Source of the DNA: Mesorhizobium tianshanense
Lineage (GTDB): Bacteria > Pseudomonadota > Alphaproteobacteria > Rhizobiales > Rhizobiaceae
NCBI RefSeq assembly: GCF_007830515.1
Contig: NZ_VLKT01000066.1
Coordinates: forward strand, 1 to 33,440
Reading direction: 5' to 3'
DNA: 33,440 nt
Position numbers and translations under genes: made by a program. Shown here piece after piece: positions 7,005-15,732 of this stretch (the first letter of the stretch is position 1; every line of letters starts with the position of its first letter). The notes below the pieces were generated by a model. The model was not told the origin of the DNA. It searched no databases and was given only the letters and a program-made list of their open reading frames with translations.

Positions 7005-9662
7005 CTAGGCAATCCTTGCTCCTTGGTTCTCGCTCGGATACGCGTGCCGCGCCTCGGTTCTAGCCCTCTCATGTAAGAACCCGTACGGATCGGTCCGCAT
7101 GACGGGAACCAGCTTGGACTCCATGTCTCTTGCGTCCACCAACCTCGCGTAGGTCCCAGCTATTGCGAACTCCCGCAGAACATCTCTCATTTCGCGAACG
7201 TCACGCGTAGTGTCGTGTGCAAGAAACGAATACTCGGGTCGGCCCTGGATGTCGCGAATATAAACCGCCGCCGACACGTCAATCGGACCGCCTCCGAAGT
7301 CGGCGCCCCCCCGCAAGTTGATCGTCTTGCTGTAAGGTACATCTGCTAGGAGTTCGCACCTATGCACATGCGTAAAGCTTGACGTCCCTAGGCCAATGAT
7401 CAAACCAGCTGAGCGGCTTATCTCGCCAAAAATCGAGTCGTCACCGAACGGACTGCATCTCCACCAGTCGGTCTCGCACAATTCCTGCGTTCTCGGGCCG
7501 GTCACGACCATTGAATAAGCGGGATGTTTGGTGCGCCCAGCGGGAAGCTCTCGCATCACAAGATCGGCCAAAACTCCTGTTTCGGACTTGGTCTCTCTCC
7601 AATGAAAACGCTGCGTAGTGCAATAGCTCAAAGTGAACGCTGGCAGAATAATGGTGGAGGACGCGGAGATCCGCTCTATCCCTTCAAGAAGAACCGTTGT
7701 TGCCTCATTGGCAGCCACATTCCTTAAAGCTACAAGCGATGAGTGCAGTACAACGGTGCTGGGGGCCCGATGTTCAATGTATTCGATAATTTGAGCGAAC
7801 TCGTCCCTAAATTCGGCATACTGTCCGCTCTTGCCTATGGCGCCCGCTTGATATCCGCTGCGATCGACCGGCTGAATGCGCCTTGCCCACTCTTCAAGCG
7901 ATAGGTCTTGCTCTCGATAAACGTCGTCGCAGAACATAAGGCCGTTTTCAGCCAACTTGAGCTGTATCTTGAGGAAGTTTAGTGAATCTATATCGCACTT
8001 CCGAGCTGTTAAGCTGGGAAATACCCATCTTCTCGTGGCAGCGTGCACAGCTTCCAGCAAGTGATCCAACGGTGACCCTCCATGTTCGGCCTGGGGCGTG
8101 GCATGGTTCAGATTCACCCTAAGCGCCTCCTTGGCAATTCTCTCAAGGGCACGCTGGTCGAGTTTTCCATTGGCAGTAAAAGGAAGCTCAACAAGAGGCA
8201 CAACGACCCTCGGAACACGATCATTCGGCAGGGCATCCATGAGCTGCCGATGAACTTCACCCACGTCAGCGCTTGCGGGCGTCACTATGCAGACCAAATC
8301 CTGCCCCGTGTTGTCGTCTCTATCTACCACGACGACCGCTGATCCCGTGCATAGGCCCGTCTTGTCGATGGCGCTGGTAATTTCCCCTTTCTCCAGTCGG
8401 GTTCCTCTATACTTAATCTGGTCGTCGTTTCTTCCGAGAAAACGCAGTCCATTTTCTTTCGAAGCCACGACATAGTCCCCAGTGCGGTACAGCACTTGTT
8501 CACCATTGGCCGTTAAGAATGGCACGAAGCGCAGTTTCGACTGGACTTCGTCAGCTACATAGGCTTGGGAAGTCTGCACGCCTCCCACACAGAGCTCGCC
8601 CTCGACTTCAAACCCAACGTCGGAGTTGGTTTCGTCAAGCACGTAGAAATCAACGTTGGATGCTGGTTTGCCGATGAACACCGGGAGGTCTGCATCGCCA
8701 CGACGGCAATAGTGGTAGCTAACCGCAACACAGCACTCGGTCGGACCGTAGCTATTTATTAATGTAGCGTTCGGAAAAATCGAGTAAAATCGTCGCCTGA
8801 CCGAATCCGGCAAGGATTCACCATTGCAGACTACATATTTTAGATTGGTAAACCGCTCCGCTACATAGGGGAGAGGCTCGAGAGTTCCAAGGAAGCTTCG
8901 CAGCAGTGTTGGAACCATCTGAATAACGTTCGTGCCGCTTTGAATTAGGAACTCGATTGTTTGGATGATCTGATCTTGCAGTTGCGTTGTAGGCAAGACA
9001 ATTGTCCCGCCGGTCGCAAATGGTAAGAAGAACTCGGGGATGGACACGTCGAATGCTGGTCGCGTAAGCTGCGAAATGCTGGCGCCGTCCGAGAATTCGA
9101 TCATGTCGATATACCAGTCGACCAAATTGAGAAGAGCTGCCTGGGAAACCGGTACTCCTTTCGGGATTCCCGTGCTCCCGGAGGTGTGCATGATGTATGC
9201 TATGTTTGAGAACGCTGAGTTGATGCCACCGCGCGTCGGAAGACGCTCAACGCGCATCGAACCACTTGGATCCGGTCTGACAATCGCTTTGGCGTTCGTG
9301 TTGCGGACTATATGGTCCAACCGCTGATCGGAATCCGATGGATCAACAGGCACGAAGGCAACGCCCAGCATTTGGGTAGCAAGAATGACGGTGATAAAAT
9401 CAACCGATCGGGGAAGCTTGACAATAACTGCATCACCGGGGAGGATGCCGATGACCTCGAAGCGCCCCACGAGATTGGATGCGGACGTCCCCAGCTCCCG
9501 GTAGCTTATGTCGCAATTCTCGTTCGTACGCACAGCCGTGTTCGACGGAAATTTATCCAAAGTCTTCGCGATAACATCAGCAATCTTGTCGTGACCAAAT
9601 CGCGACGGCCGGCGCGGACCGGACAGGATCGGCGTTAGAGGTTGCATCGTCAGGGGCTCCAT
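7005..9662 (-). CDS. NRPS-like adenylation / carrier / AAC(3)-type acyltransferase fusion
   Basis: An 885-residue three-domain protein. Residues about 25-515 are an amino-acid adenylation domain with A3 (YIMHTSGSTGIPKG, about 156), A4 (FDVSIPEFF; Asp205 fits the amine-anchoring position), A5 (NSYGPTE, about 304), A7 (YRTGD, about 392), A8 (FLGRNDDQIKYRG) and A10 (NGK, Lys500). Residues about 530-600 are a carrier domain with DIDSLNFLK; Ser560 is the likely phosphopantetheine site. Residues about 620-850 resemble aminoglycoside 3-N-acetyltransferases (Antibiotic_NAT): TKHPAYS, SPFGDDSIFGE, IIGLGTSSFTHVHRCE, keeping the T-x-x-H-x-x-E signature (His767, Glu770). No condensation or thioesterase domain. 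I prefer the ATG at 9662 because AGGGAG lies six bases upstream; 9677 is an alternative. Inferred role: activates an amino acid, holds it as a thioester and uses the AAC(3) domain to transfer it to an amine, or to acylate it. Substrate unknown. Confidence 0.88.
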   Translation of the reverse strand: MEPLTMQPLTPILSGPRRPSRFGHDKIADVIAKTLDKFPSNTAVRTNENCDISYRELGTSASNLVGRFEVIGILPGDAVIVKLPRSVDFITVILATQMLGVAFVPVDPSDSDQRLDHIVRNTNAKAIVRPDPSGSMRVERLPTRGGINSAFSNIAYIMHTSGSTGIPKGVPVSQAALLNLVDWYIDMIEFSDGASISQLTRPAFDVSIPEFFLPFATGGTIVLPTTQLQDQIIQTIEFLIQSGTNVIQMVPTLLRSFLGTLEPLPYVAERFTNLKYVVCNGESLPDSVRRRFYSIFPNATLINSYGPTECCVAVSYHYCRRGDADLPVFIGKPASNVDFYVLDETNSDVGFEVEGELCVGGVQTSQAYVADEVQSKLRFVPFLTANGEQVLYRTGDYVVASKENGLRFLGRNDDQIKYRGTRLEKGEITSAIDKTGLCTGSAVVVVDRDDNTGQDLVCIVTPASADVGEVHRQLMDALPNDRVPRVVVPLVELPFTANGKLDQRALERIAKEALRVNLNHATPQAEHGGSPLDHLLEAVHAATRRWVFPSLTARKCDIDSLNFLKIQLKLAENGLMFCDDVYREQDLSLEEWARRIQPVDRSGYQAGAIGKSGQYAEFRDEFAQIIEYIEHRAPSTVVLHSSLVALRNVAANEATTVLLEGIERISASSTIILPAFTLSYCTTQRFHWRETKSETGVLADLVMRELPAGRTKHPAYSMVVTGPRTQELCETDWWRCSPFGDDSIFGEISRSAGLIIGLGTSSFTHVHRCELLADVPYSKTINLRGGADFGGGPIDVSAAVYIRDIQGRPEYSFLAHDTTRDVREMRDVLREFAIAGTYARLVDARDMESKLVPVMRTDPYGFLHERARTEARHAYPSENQGARIA

Positions 9663-9944
9663 TACAGTCTCCCTCATCCATCACGTGGTTTTTACGAATC
9701 CAGGTCACTTCGGCCGTGACGAGGCTCAAAACAGCCAGCAGGCCACTAGAGCGCTGCAAGTATCATCTTCGTATGGCGATGGCGCCCGGCCGCCGTCGTC
9801 AATGACAGGACTTGGAAATATAGAGTCTTGGTGTTTTCAGAAACTGCCAAACTTGGTGGCTTGACGCTGGCCTACAATCTCAGCCTGCGCTGTCTGCAGG
9901 AGATTGTGGTGAGCGAGGTTTACTGGTTTAAAAGGGTGTCGCGA

Positions 9945-10480
9945 CTAATCGTGCCTCATATCCAGCAGTTTTGAAGAAGTTTCGGCACTGAGTGGGTCGA
10001 AGAGGTCGCAGATGCGGCCCAGCACATGGCAGAGCGCCTCGAGGTTCTGGCTGCCTTCTTGCGCAGCAGCGCCTTGAGTTTTAAGAAGGCCATCTCGATC
10101 GGGGCGAGATCGGGGGAGCATGGCGGCAGGAACAGCAGCCATGCGCCGCGCCGGGGCACCAGTTCGGCGGCCCGCTCGCCCTTGTGGAAGCCAACATTGT
10201 CGAGGATGACGACGTCGCCTGGCTGGAGTTCGGGGGCTCAGTTGCGTCTCGTGCGTTCATCGGCGCGTCGACGATCATGGCGCAATCATGCCGTGGCAGC
10301 GCAGGCCCGCGATGAAGGTCTGCGTGTGCATTTGCCGAAAGGAGCATGCGTCTTGTAACGCTCGCCTTTCGGCGACCAGCCGGTGCGTTTGATTACGGTG
10401 TCCGTGCCCCTCGTCGAAATACGCAGACAACACGCTCACGCAACGCCATCGGTAGCGGCTTGCCCAGCGCGGTTCTCACT
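9945..10480 (-). pseudogene. IS630-family transposase remnant
   Basis: Minus-strand fragments in three frames reconstruct part of an IS630-family DDE transposase. They are KPLPMALRERVV near 10450 (N-terminus), then RLVAERRALQDA and TFIAGLRCHGMIAP, then VVILDNVGFHKGERAAELV (second catalytic Asp), LLFLPPCSPDLAPIEMAFLK (catalytic Glu) and, after a frameshift, NLEALCHVLGRICDLFDP. The helix-turn-helix middle has been deleted and at least three frame changes are present. It marks the right flank of the NRPS-like cassette, whose start codon lies about 280 bases to the left. That gap must hold the cassette promoter and shows no recognisable gene. Confidence 0.75.
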
Positions 10481-10593
10481 TCAACCCGCAAAGAATCACG
10501 CCGCAGCCTCAATGGGGGAAGCCGGAGAAGCTACGGGGCGAGCGCTGGCGGTATGGCACCATCGTCGTTCGATAGAAGCGACAGAGGTGCCCC

Positions 10594-11752
10594 ATGACCC
10601 AGGTTAACGATTTGAGCCGTTCGCTGGTCTCGTTTGAGCAGAATAGCAGCGTGACGGTCGTTGTCGAAATGAGTGAATCGGGCTGGCTGGTGGCGGGACA
10701 GGTTCCCGGTCTCGAACGCCAGCCTCTGAAGCTGGAACCGGATCCAGCCGCGCTGCTGAGCCTGATGGAACGTTGGCGCGAGGAAGCCGTCAAGGCCGGC
10801 AGGACGATCGAGCGGATCGCGCTGGCCTTTGAGGCGAGACGCGACGGGTTCTGGCTGGCGCGGTGGCTGCGGGCGCGCGACATCGAGGTGCACGTCATCC
10901 ATTCGACCAGCGTTGCGGTGTCGCGTGAGCATCCGTGCGAAGACCGGCCGGTTGGACACGGCGATGCTCATGCGCGTGTTCCTGGGCTGGCTGCGCGGCG
11001 AGCGCGGGCATTGCGGGATGGTTGCGATCCCCGCGCTCGAGGAAGAAGATGACAGACGTCCAAGCCGTGAGCGAGAAAGTCTGGTGGGCGAGCGCACGCG
11101 GATCATCAACCGCGTCAAGGCGATCCTGGCGTGGCTCGGGATCCGCAGCTTCAACCCCAAACTGCGCAGAGTGGTGGAATGCCTTGACGCGCTGCGGACA
11201 CCGGATGGTGTGCCGCTGCCACCGAACACGGTTGACGAGCTCCGGCGCGATATGACCCGGCTCGCCATGATCCGCGAGAAGATCAAGGCGATCGAGGAGG
11301 CACGCCTCGCGCGTCTGGAACAGGCGCCGGTGACGGGGCCACATGCGATGGTGCGTCTGATTGCCAGTGTCATCGGCATCGGCGTCGAGACCGCCGACAT
11401 GCTGGTGCAGGAGGTGCTATCCCGCAACCTGCGGGATCGCCGGGCGGTTGCCCGCTATGCGGGGCTCACTGGCGCGCCTGACGAGAGCGGTTCCAAACGG
11501 TGGGAGAAAGGCTTGGCGAAGGCCGGTAACGCCCGAGTGCGCCGCGGGCTGATCCAGCTCGCCTGGCGCTTCCTGCGGTTCCAGAACGACAGCGCGCTCG
11601 CCCAATGGTTCCGCGCGCGAACAGATGGCCCGAGCGGTTCGCGCAAGACGAAAATGATCGTAGCGCTCGCCCGCAAGCTGCTCATCGCGTTGTGGCGCAT
11701 GGTCACGATCGGCGACATCCCGGCCGGCGTCGCGCTGCGGCAGCCGGCCTGA
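10594..11752 (+). pseudogene. IS110-family transposase, frameshifted
   Basis: Two frames join into one IS110-family DEDD transposase of about 385 residues. The first (from ATG 10594) reads SLVSFEQNSSVTVVVEMSES, then IERIALAFEARRDGFWLARW and HVIHSTSVAVSREH. The second continues RAKTGRLDTAMLMRVFLGWL and contains the C-terminal transposase_20 core (VIGIGVETADMLVQEV, ARYAGLTGAPDESGSKRWEK, GNARVRRGLIQLAWRFLRFQ). Compared with the usual SREHRRAKT, two bases are missing near 10933, which breaks the frame. There is otherwise little decay, so loss is recent or the break is a sequencing error. IS110 elements have no clear terminal repeats, so the ends cannot be placed. Confidence 0.87.
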
Positions 11753-12195
11753 GCAGGTCTGGGAGGAACCCAAACAAGCAGTACAGCGTCCGGTCGGCTT
11801 TCCTGACTGGCCGTCGATGATCCGAGGTGGTGGTGACCCGAACAGAAACCTGGCTACGATGCCTTCTGGAGAATGGGCCCGCCGCCTCGGAGCCTTGCCG
11901 CCGAAGCGAATGGATGCTTCATGGTCGGGATCCAGCACGGATCCCACCGAATACAAGGTCGCGGCGCATGTGTTGCGTGCGACGGCGGGCTCCCCTCGGA
12001 TCCTCTCAAATCAGGCGGGCTGGTTGAAACGGAAGGCAGCCCAAATGGCTTGACAAACAAATCCCCATACAAGCCTTCTGTGAGGTCCGCACGCTCAACG
12101 GAGCACACCCGCTGGTCTTCGGACCTCATTGCAAGATCCCATGGGGCGTGGATAGCGACCACCTCAGCAGGCAGACTGAGGATGCATATCCGTTC
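11753..12195. other. IS110 3' non-coding flank
   Basis: About 440 bases with no gene that I can support. IS110-type elements carry a long non-coding 3' region, and the first 300 or so bases (ending near CTTGACAAACAAATCCCC at about 12051) may belong to that tail. Frames on both strands here are short, GC-driven and resemble nothing recognisable. Confidence 0.35.
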
Positions 12196-12360
12196 AACCT
12201 GGAGGCGACCAATGTCACTCGATCCTACCGCGAAGAACCGACGGCTATCCGAACCAATCTTGGTGCCATTTTCGTCTCATTGGAACTCTTATGTTCAAAT
12301 GCAAGTGGCATGGCCACGACTGTTCATCCCGCCAATAATGGCTGGTCCTGCATAGTGTAG
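12196..12360 (+). pseudogene. Possible N-terminal remnant of a second IS110-type transposase
   Basis: The reading frame contains TNVTRSYREEPTAIRTNLGA and continues IFVSLEL, which I associate with the N-terminus of another subgroup of IS110-family transposases. There is a GGAG-type ribosome site ahead of it. After SLEL the sequence diverges (LCSNASGMATTVHPANNG) and stops at 12358-12360. No later IS110 motif follows. The call rests on remembered similarity of about 25 residues. The next 170 bases, up to the recombinase remnant, show nothing recognisable. Confidence 0.35.
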
Positions 12361-12524
12361 CTGATGCGCAATTAGGAGACAGGACCTCAAGACGACGGTT
12401 TGCAAACTCTTATACGCGGGTTGGATACCGCATTTCCGTGTGTACGCCTGGGGCTGCTTCTATCTTAGTACGGGCATCGACGTAGTCGGCCACTCAGTTC
12501 CATCGAAGATTCCCCGACCGGGCG

Positions 12525-12997
12525 GCGGGCTTTCTGCTTCAGTGCCTCCTGCGAGCGCTGACGGAACAGTGACAACTCGAGCTCGCTCATCGTGCCTTTC
12601 ATGCCAAGCAATAGCCGATCATTGGGATGCCGAGGATCGTAGATTCCGTCCTCGTCGACGATGACGGTCCCGACCAATCCACAGAACTCGATCAGCGTAT
12701 GCCAGTCGCGGCCGTTGCGCGCCAACCGAGAGGCCTCGATCGCGAACACGGCTCCCGCATGCCCTTCACAGATAGCCCCCAGGAGCCGCTCGAAACCTGG
12801 TCGATGGACGCCGCCCCCCGAGCGGCCGAGATCATCGTCGATGACTTCGATCGTGGCCAGCCAAACTGCCGAGCGCGATCGGCGAGCCCGTATTGCCGGC
12901 GCCGGCTCTCCTGATTGTGCATAAGCTGATCGGCCGTCTACTGACGGATATAGACGAAGGCGCTGCGCGCAAGATGCTCAGCCGTGATCTTGGTCAT
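12525..12997 (-). pseudogene. Large serine recombinase, 5' fragment with stop at the catalytic Ser
   Basis: Starting at ATG 12997 the frame reads MTKITAEHLARSAFVYIRQ-stop-TADQLMHNQESRRRQYG. In related recombinases this motif is YIRQS, where the Ser is the nucleophile; here that codon is TAG (12938-12940). After GW a single-base deletion shifts the frame, which continues with VIDDDLGRSGGGVHRPGFER, IEASRLARNGRDWHTLIEF, GLVGTVIVDEDGIYDPRHPN and MSELELSLFRQRSQEALKQK. Similarity ends at KARR near 12525, so the DNA-binding C-terminal half is missing. The start overlaps the end of the upstream small gene, indicating former translational coupling. Confidence 0.85.
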
Positions 12998-13446
12998 TTA
13001 CGATCTCCCGTTTGCTAGTGCCATCGCGATCTCGCGCAGCAGGGTCTCCACCAGCAACGCCAACTCGGTCTCCTGGGCGGGTGTCAGCAAAACGCTTGGC
13101 TCGCCCACTTCGAACAGGCTTGGTTGGGGACTTTCGAATTGGCGCTTCATTCTGGCCTTTCTCCGTCGTTGAGTCGGACTGGAGAAATCCTAGAAGCGCA
13201 TCGATCTCGGCGCGCAGAGATTGCAAGGCCCTAAGGGAAAACCACGGCTCAGCCGACAGCTTGAAGTGTGTTGCCGCCTCGCGCATCATCCACGCCGGTA
13301 TGCAGGCAAGGGAGCCGTCAGGCTGCGGAATGACCACAAACTCGGTTCCGCGGTACGCATAGCGCCTCAAAATGAGCGCGGCCTCACCGCAGCGCGGATG
13401 AAATGGATAGTAAATCCGCCCTTCTTCAGGCTGTTGGCGGGCAGTT
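12978..13446 (-). pseudogene. Conserved small protein upstream of the recombinase, 5'-truncated
   Basis: The minus-strand frame contains EEGRIYYPFHPRCGEAALIL, RRYAYRGTEFVVIPQPDGSL, ACIPAWMMREAATHF and LSAEPWFSLRALQSLRAEID, ending with a basic, low-complexity tail. It resembles a small conserved protein of unknown function often found immediately upstream of this type of serine recombinase in rhizobia. Its stop (12978-12980) overlaps the recombinase start by about 20 bases. No in-frame ATG lies near the conserved beginning; the frame runs back into tyrosine-recombinase debris, so the original start appears to have been lost. Function unknown. Confidence 0.55.
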
Positions 13447-13565
13447 TGTCGTTGTTTTGAGCAGCACCTGGATGATGCGGGTGTCGGTGCCGTTCTCCAG
13501 CAAATGCGTGGCGAGCTGTGCCTGTCCTCGATCATGCGCCGACGAAGCGGGCTCAACTCGGCCAT
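13432..13565 (-). pseudogene. Tyrosine recombinase reduced to its two ends
   Basis: ATG at 13565 gives MAELSPLRRRMIED, a typical N-terminus of a rhizobial phage-integrase-like tyrosine recombinase. In the next frame AQLATHLLENGTDTRIIQVL follows at once, which corresponds to the C-terminal catalytic segment (ATHLLExGxDIRxIQxLLGH). The whole middle, about 250 residues including the catalytic Arg residues, is deleted. The remnant sits directly ahead of the conserved small gene and serine recombinase, the order in which these genes normally occur. Confidence 0.7.
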
Positions 13566-13815
13566 CTCATTGCTCCTGTTCTCGAGATTGTGCTTCAACA
13601 GCAGCAATCTTTCAAAACAGAAGCGTCATCCGCGAACCGGTGCACCAAATGCCGCGTCAGCGCATTCGTTCAATCTGAATCCCTTAAAACGCGACACGCT
13701 TTAGCCTTGGCAAGGACAAGTGTGTTGGCAGTCGCGTCGGCAAGGGCGGACCCGATCGCCAGCGGGTGCCGCGAAAATCGTTTGTCAGTTGGCTCCCATT
13801 GTGCTTTTCAGGTTC

Positions 13816-15324
13816 TCAAGAAGCGGAAAGCCCGCTCGGAGTTCGACATACGCCAGGACGCAGGTTCCTGTACGTGACCGTTTCGTTGCGGCAAATATTA
13901 GCACCGGGCGATTCGACCATAATGATCTCTTTGGCAATCGGCCCGAAGTCAGAACGGAAGTGGATGGTGCTCTTTAGGGCGACAACCGACTGCTCCTTCG
14001 GCTCGATAGCAACGGCTCTCAGCAGGTCCTGGTAGAGGCACTGAAAGCGAGTGCTGGCGACGGCCACCTGTACGTCGGAATTGGCATCTAGGATGCGTAG
14101 GCGCGCCATCGGACCGACGTCGACGGGCACGTCGCCATTAAATGGGTCGCGGCAGGTGAATACCCCGTCCGAAAGCGCCTCTACGCGGACCTTCACACAA
14201 AAAGGCCCTGCATCGTAGCCATAGCGGCCGCCGAGGCGGACGTCGATTTCTGCACCCAAGCCAGCGTTGTGTGCCGCTTTTGCCGCCTCTGGATCCCACA
14301 ACAGGCCGAGCGCGCTGTCGCGCATACCGCCCTCAACCATCGCCTTAAGTAATCCGATCGTATCCGAAGTGGCGCCAGCACCAGGATTATCTTGCACGTC
14401 GGCAAGCACGATAAGCTCGCCTTTGCGTCCGCTGCTGATCGCACGGCTTACAGCTTCGCTTGCGCCAAGCATCGGCATCTCGAAGTGGATTTCGGCGGCT
14501 AGAAATCGCTGAAATTGAGCATCCGCTGCGGCAGTGACGGCGGCGTAGTTGGCTCCATAGGCGATGACGGCCGGTCCACATTCGCGGATGTCGGACGGCG
14601 GAAAGCCGAGTGCAATGTCGACGCTGAAGACAGAACTTTCCACACCGTTCGGTAAGCCGGAGAACAGGCTCTTGCACGGCTCAAAGTCCGTGCATTGCGC
14701 AGCCAGTGGGATTAGGAAGGGCGGTTTGCGCATAGCCTTGAATAAGGGCTTCCTATGTCCGATACGCTGCTTCAGGAGGTCGAAGGCGCGTTGCCCAGTC
14801 TCCACCATATCGATGTGCGGGTAAGTCCGGTAGATCGTCATGCCGTCGGAGAGTTCGACCATTGCATCGGTCACATTGGCATGCATGTCGAGGCTGATAA
14901 TGACCGGTAGTTCTAAGCCGACAAGCGTCCGGACGCGCCGCAGGAGCTCACCTTCGCCGTCCTCGAACGATTCGACGACCATCGCACCATGCAGGTCCAA
15001 ATAAATCGCGTCGAGCTCACCTGCTCCTGCAATGCCTTGGCAGATCGCCTCGGCGATACGCTCATAGGCCTCATCGGCGACGACATTGCACGGCTCCGCA
15101 GCGGCCCAGACCAACGGCACCAAATCATAGGTCGCCCGTGCCGCGCCGATGAAGCCGCTGATCGGAAGCCCAAGCGGAGGGAAGACGTCGAGGATGGCCG
15201 CGCCCTTGGTCATTGCCGGGTACCCATCGGCCCGCACGAAGTCCTCATAGGAGGCACCGAACGGTGCGAACGTATTGGTCTCGTGATGGAAACCGGCGAT
15301 GGCTATGCGCGGGCGAGTTGTCAT
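13816..15324 (-). CDS. M81-family metallopeptidase (MlrC / microcystinase C-like)
   Basis: A 502-residue protein of the M81/MlrC family, named after the enzyme that finishes microcystin degradation in sphingomonads; in rhizobia such proteins are presumed peptide or amide hydrolases. Family motifs are in order: FHHETNTFAPFG (about residue 12), LDAIYLDLHGAMV (about 107), VIISLDMHANVTDAM (about 143), YRTYPHIDMVETG (about 168) and, in the C-terminal domain, VLADVQDNPGAGATSDT. The acidic and His residues in HETNTF, DLHGAM, DMHAN and PHID are the likely metal ligands. I chose ATG 15324 over the open frame's first ATG (15399) because GAGGAGG lies about nine bases upstream. It diverges from the dipeptidase-like gene and peptide transporter, suggesting the imported peptide is its substrate. 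No signal peptide, so cytoplasmic. Confidence 0.9.
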   Translation of the reverse strand: MTTRPRIAIAGFHHETNTFAPFGASYEDFVRADGYPAMTKGAAILDVFPPLGLPISGFIGAARATYDLVPLVWAAAEPCNVVADEAYERIAEAICQGIAGAGELDAIYLDLHGAMVVESFEDGEGELLRRVRTLVGLELPVIISLDMHANVTDAMVELSDGMTIYRTYPHIDMVETGQRAFDLLKQRIGHRKPLFKAMRKPPFLIPLAAQCTDFEPCKSLFSGLPNGVESSVFSVDIALGFPPSDIRECGPAVIAYGANYAAVTAAADAQFQRFLAAEIHFEMPMLGASEAVSRAISSGRKGELIVLADVQDNPGAGATSDTIGLLKAMVEGGMRDSALGLLWDPEAAKAAHNAGLGAEIDVRLGGRYGYDAGPFCVKVRVEALSDGVFTCRDPFNGDVPVDVGPMARLRILDANSDVQVAVASTRFQCLYQDLLRAVAIEPKEQSVVALKSTIHFRSDFGPIAKEIIMVESPGANICRNETVTYRNLRPGVCRTPSGLSAS

Positions 15325-15732
15325 GGACGGGTGGACCTCCTCGTAAGGGTCGGCGGTGCAGCGTGGAAAATCGATATTGGCTGCCATGCTCAGGTTCAAC
15401 CCCTCTCTTTTTATGGGCCTTCACGCACTTCGTTGACGACGGCGCCCCCACGCTATCTGAAACGAAACCGATTCCCGGCCGTCACCAAGCTCCCAGGAGC
15501 GGCAGTTCGCCGCGAGCAGGCCCGGCATTTCGCAAAACGGCGCGATTTTTGCCGGAGCCTCAAGGCTACGGACAATATGACATTTTTGTTGCTAAAATGA
15601 CAAAAATTTCTTAAGAGAAAATTACATGCCTGCGCAGGCAGTGTCAGGAGGAGCCCAGGCACTGTCTATTGCCGCTGCTTCCGGTGAGACCGCGTTCGGC
15701 ACAATCGGCTTCGACCAGAGGGAGGAACTTGG
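15325..15732. promoter_or_regulatory. Divergent control region between the M81 and M19-like genes
   Basis: A 408-base gap between divergently transcribed genes. The segment 15575-15625 is strongly AT-rich compared with its surroundings and contains the paired repeat described separately. A 14-base perfect palindrome, TGCCTGCGCAGGCA, lies at 15627-15640. Both are upstream of the M19-like gene and could serve the XRE-cupin regulator of this locus. No confident -35/-10 pair was found. Confidence 0.5.
15582..15607. promoter_or_regulatory. Inverted repeat, candidate operator
   Basis: ATTTTTGT (15582-15589) and ACAAAAAT (15600-15607) are perfect 8-base inverted arms with a 10-base spacer. The arms are also embedded in a direct ATGACA repeat, 22 bases apart. 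A spacing of about two helical turns fits a dimeric repressor. No T-run follows, so a terminator is less likely. Which regulator binds is unknown. Confidence 0.45.
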
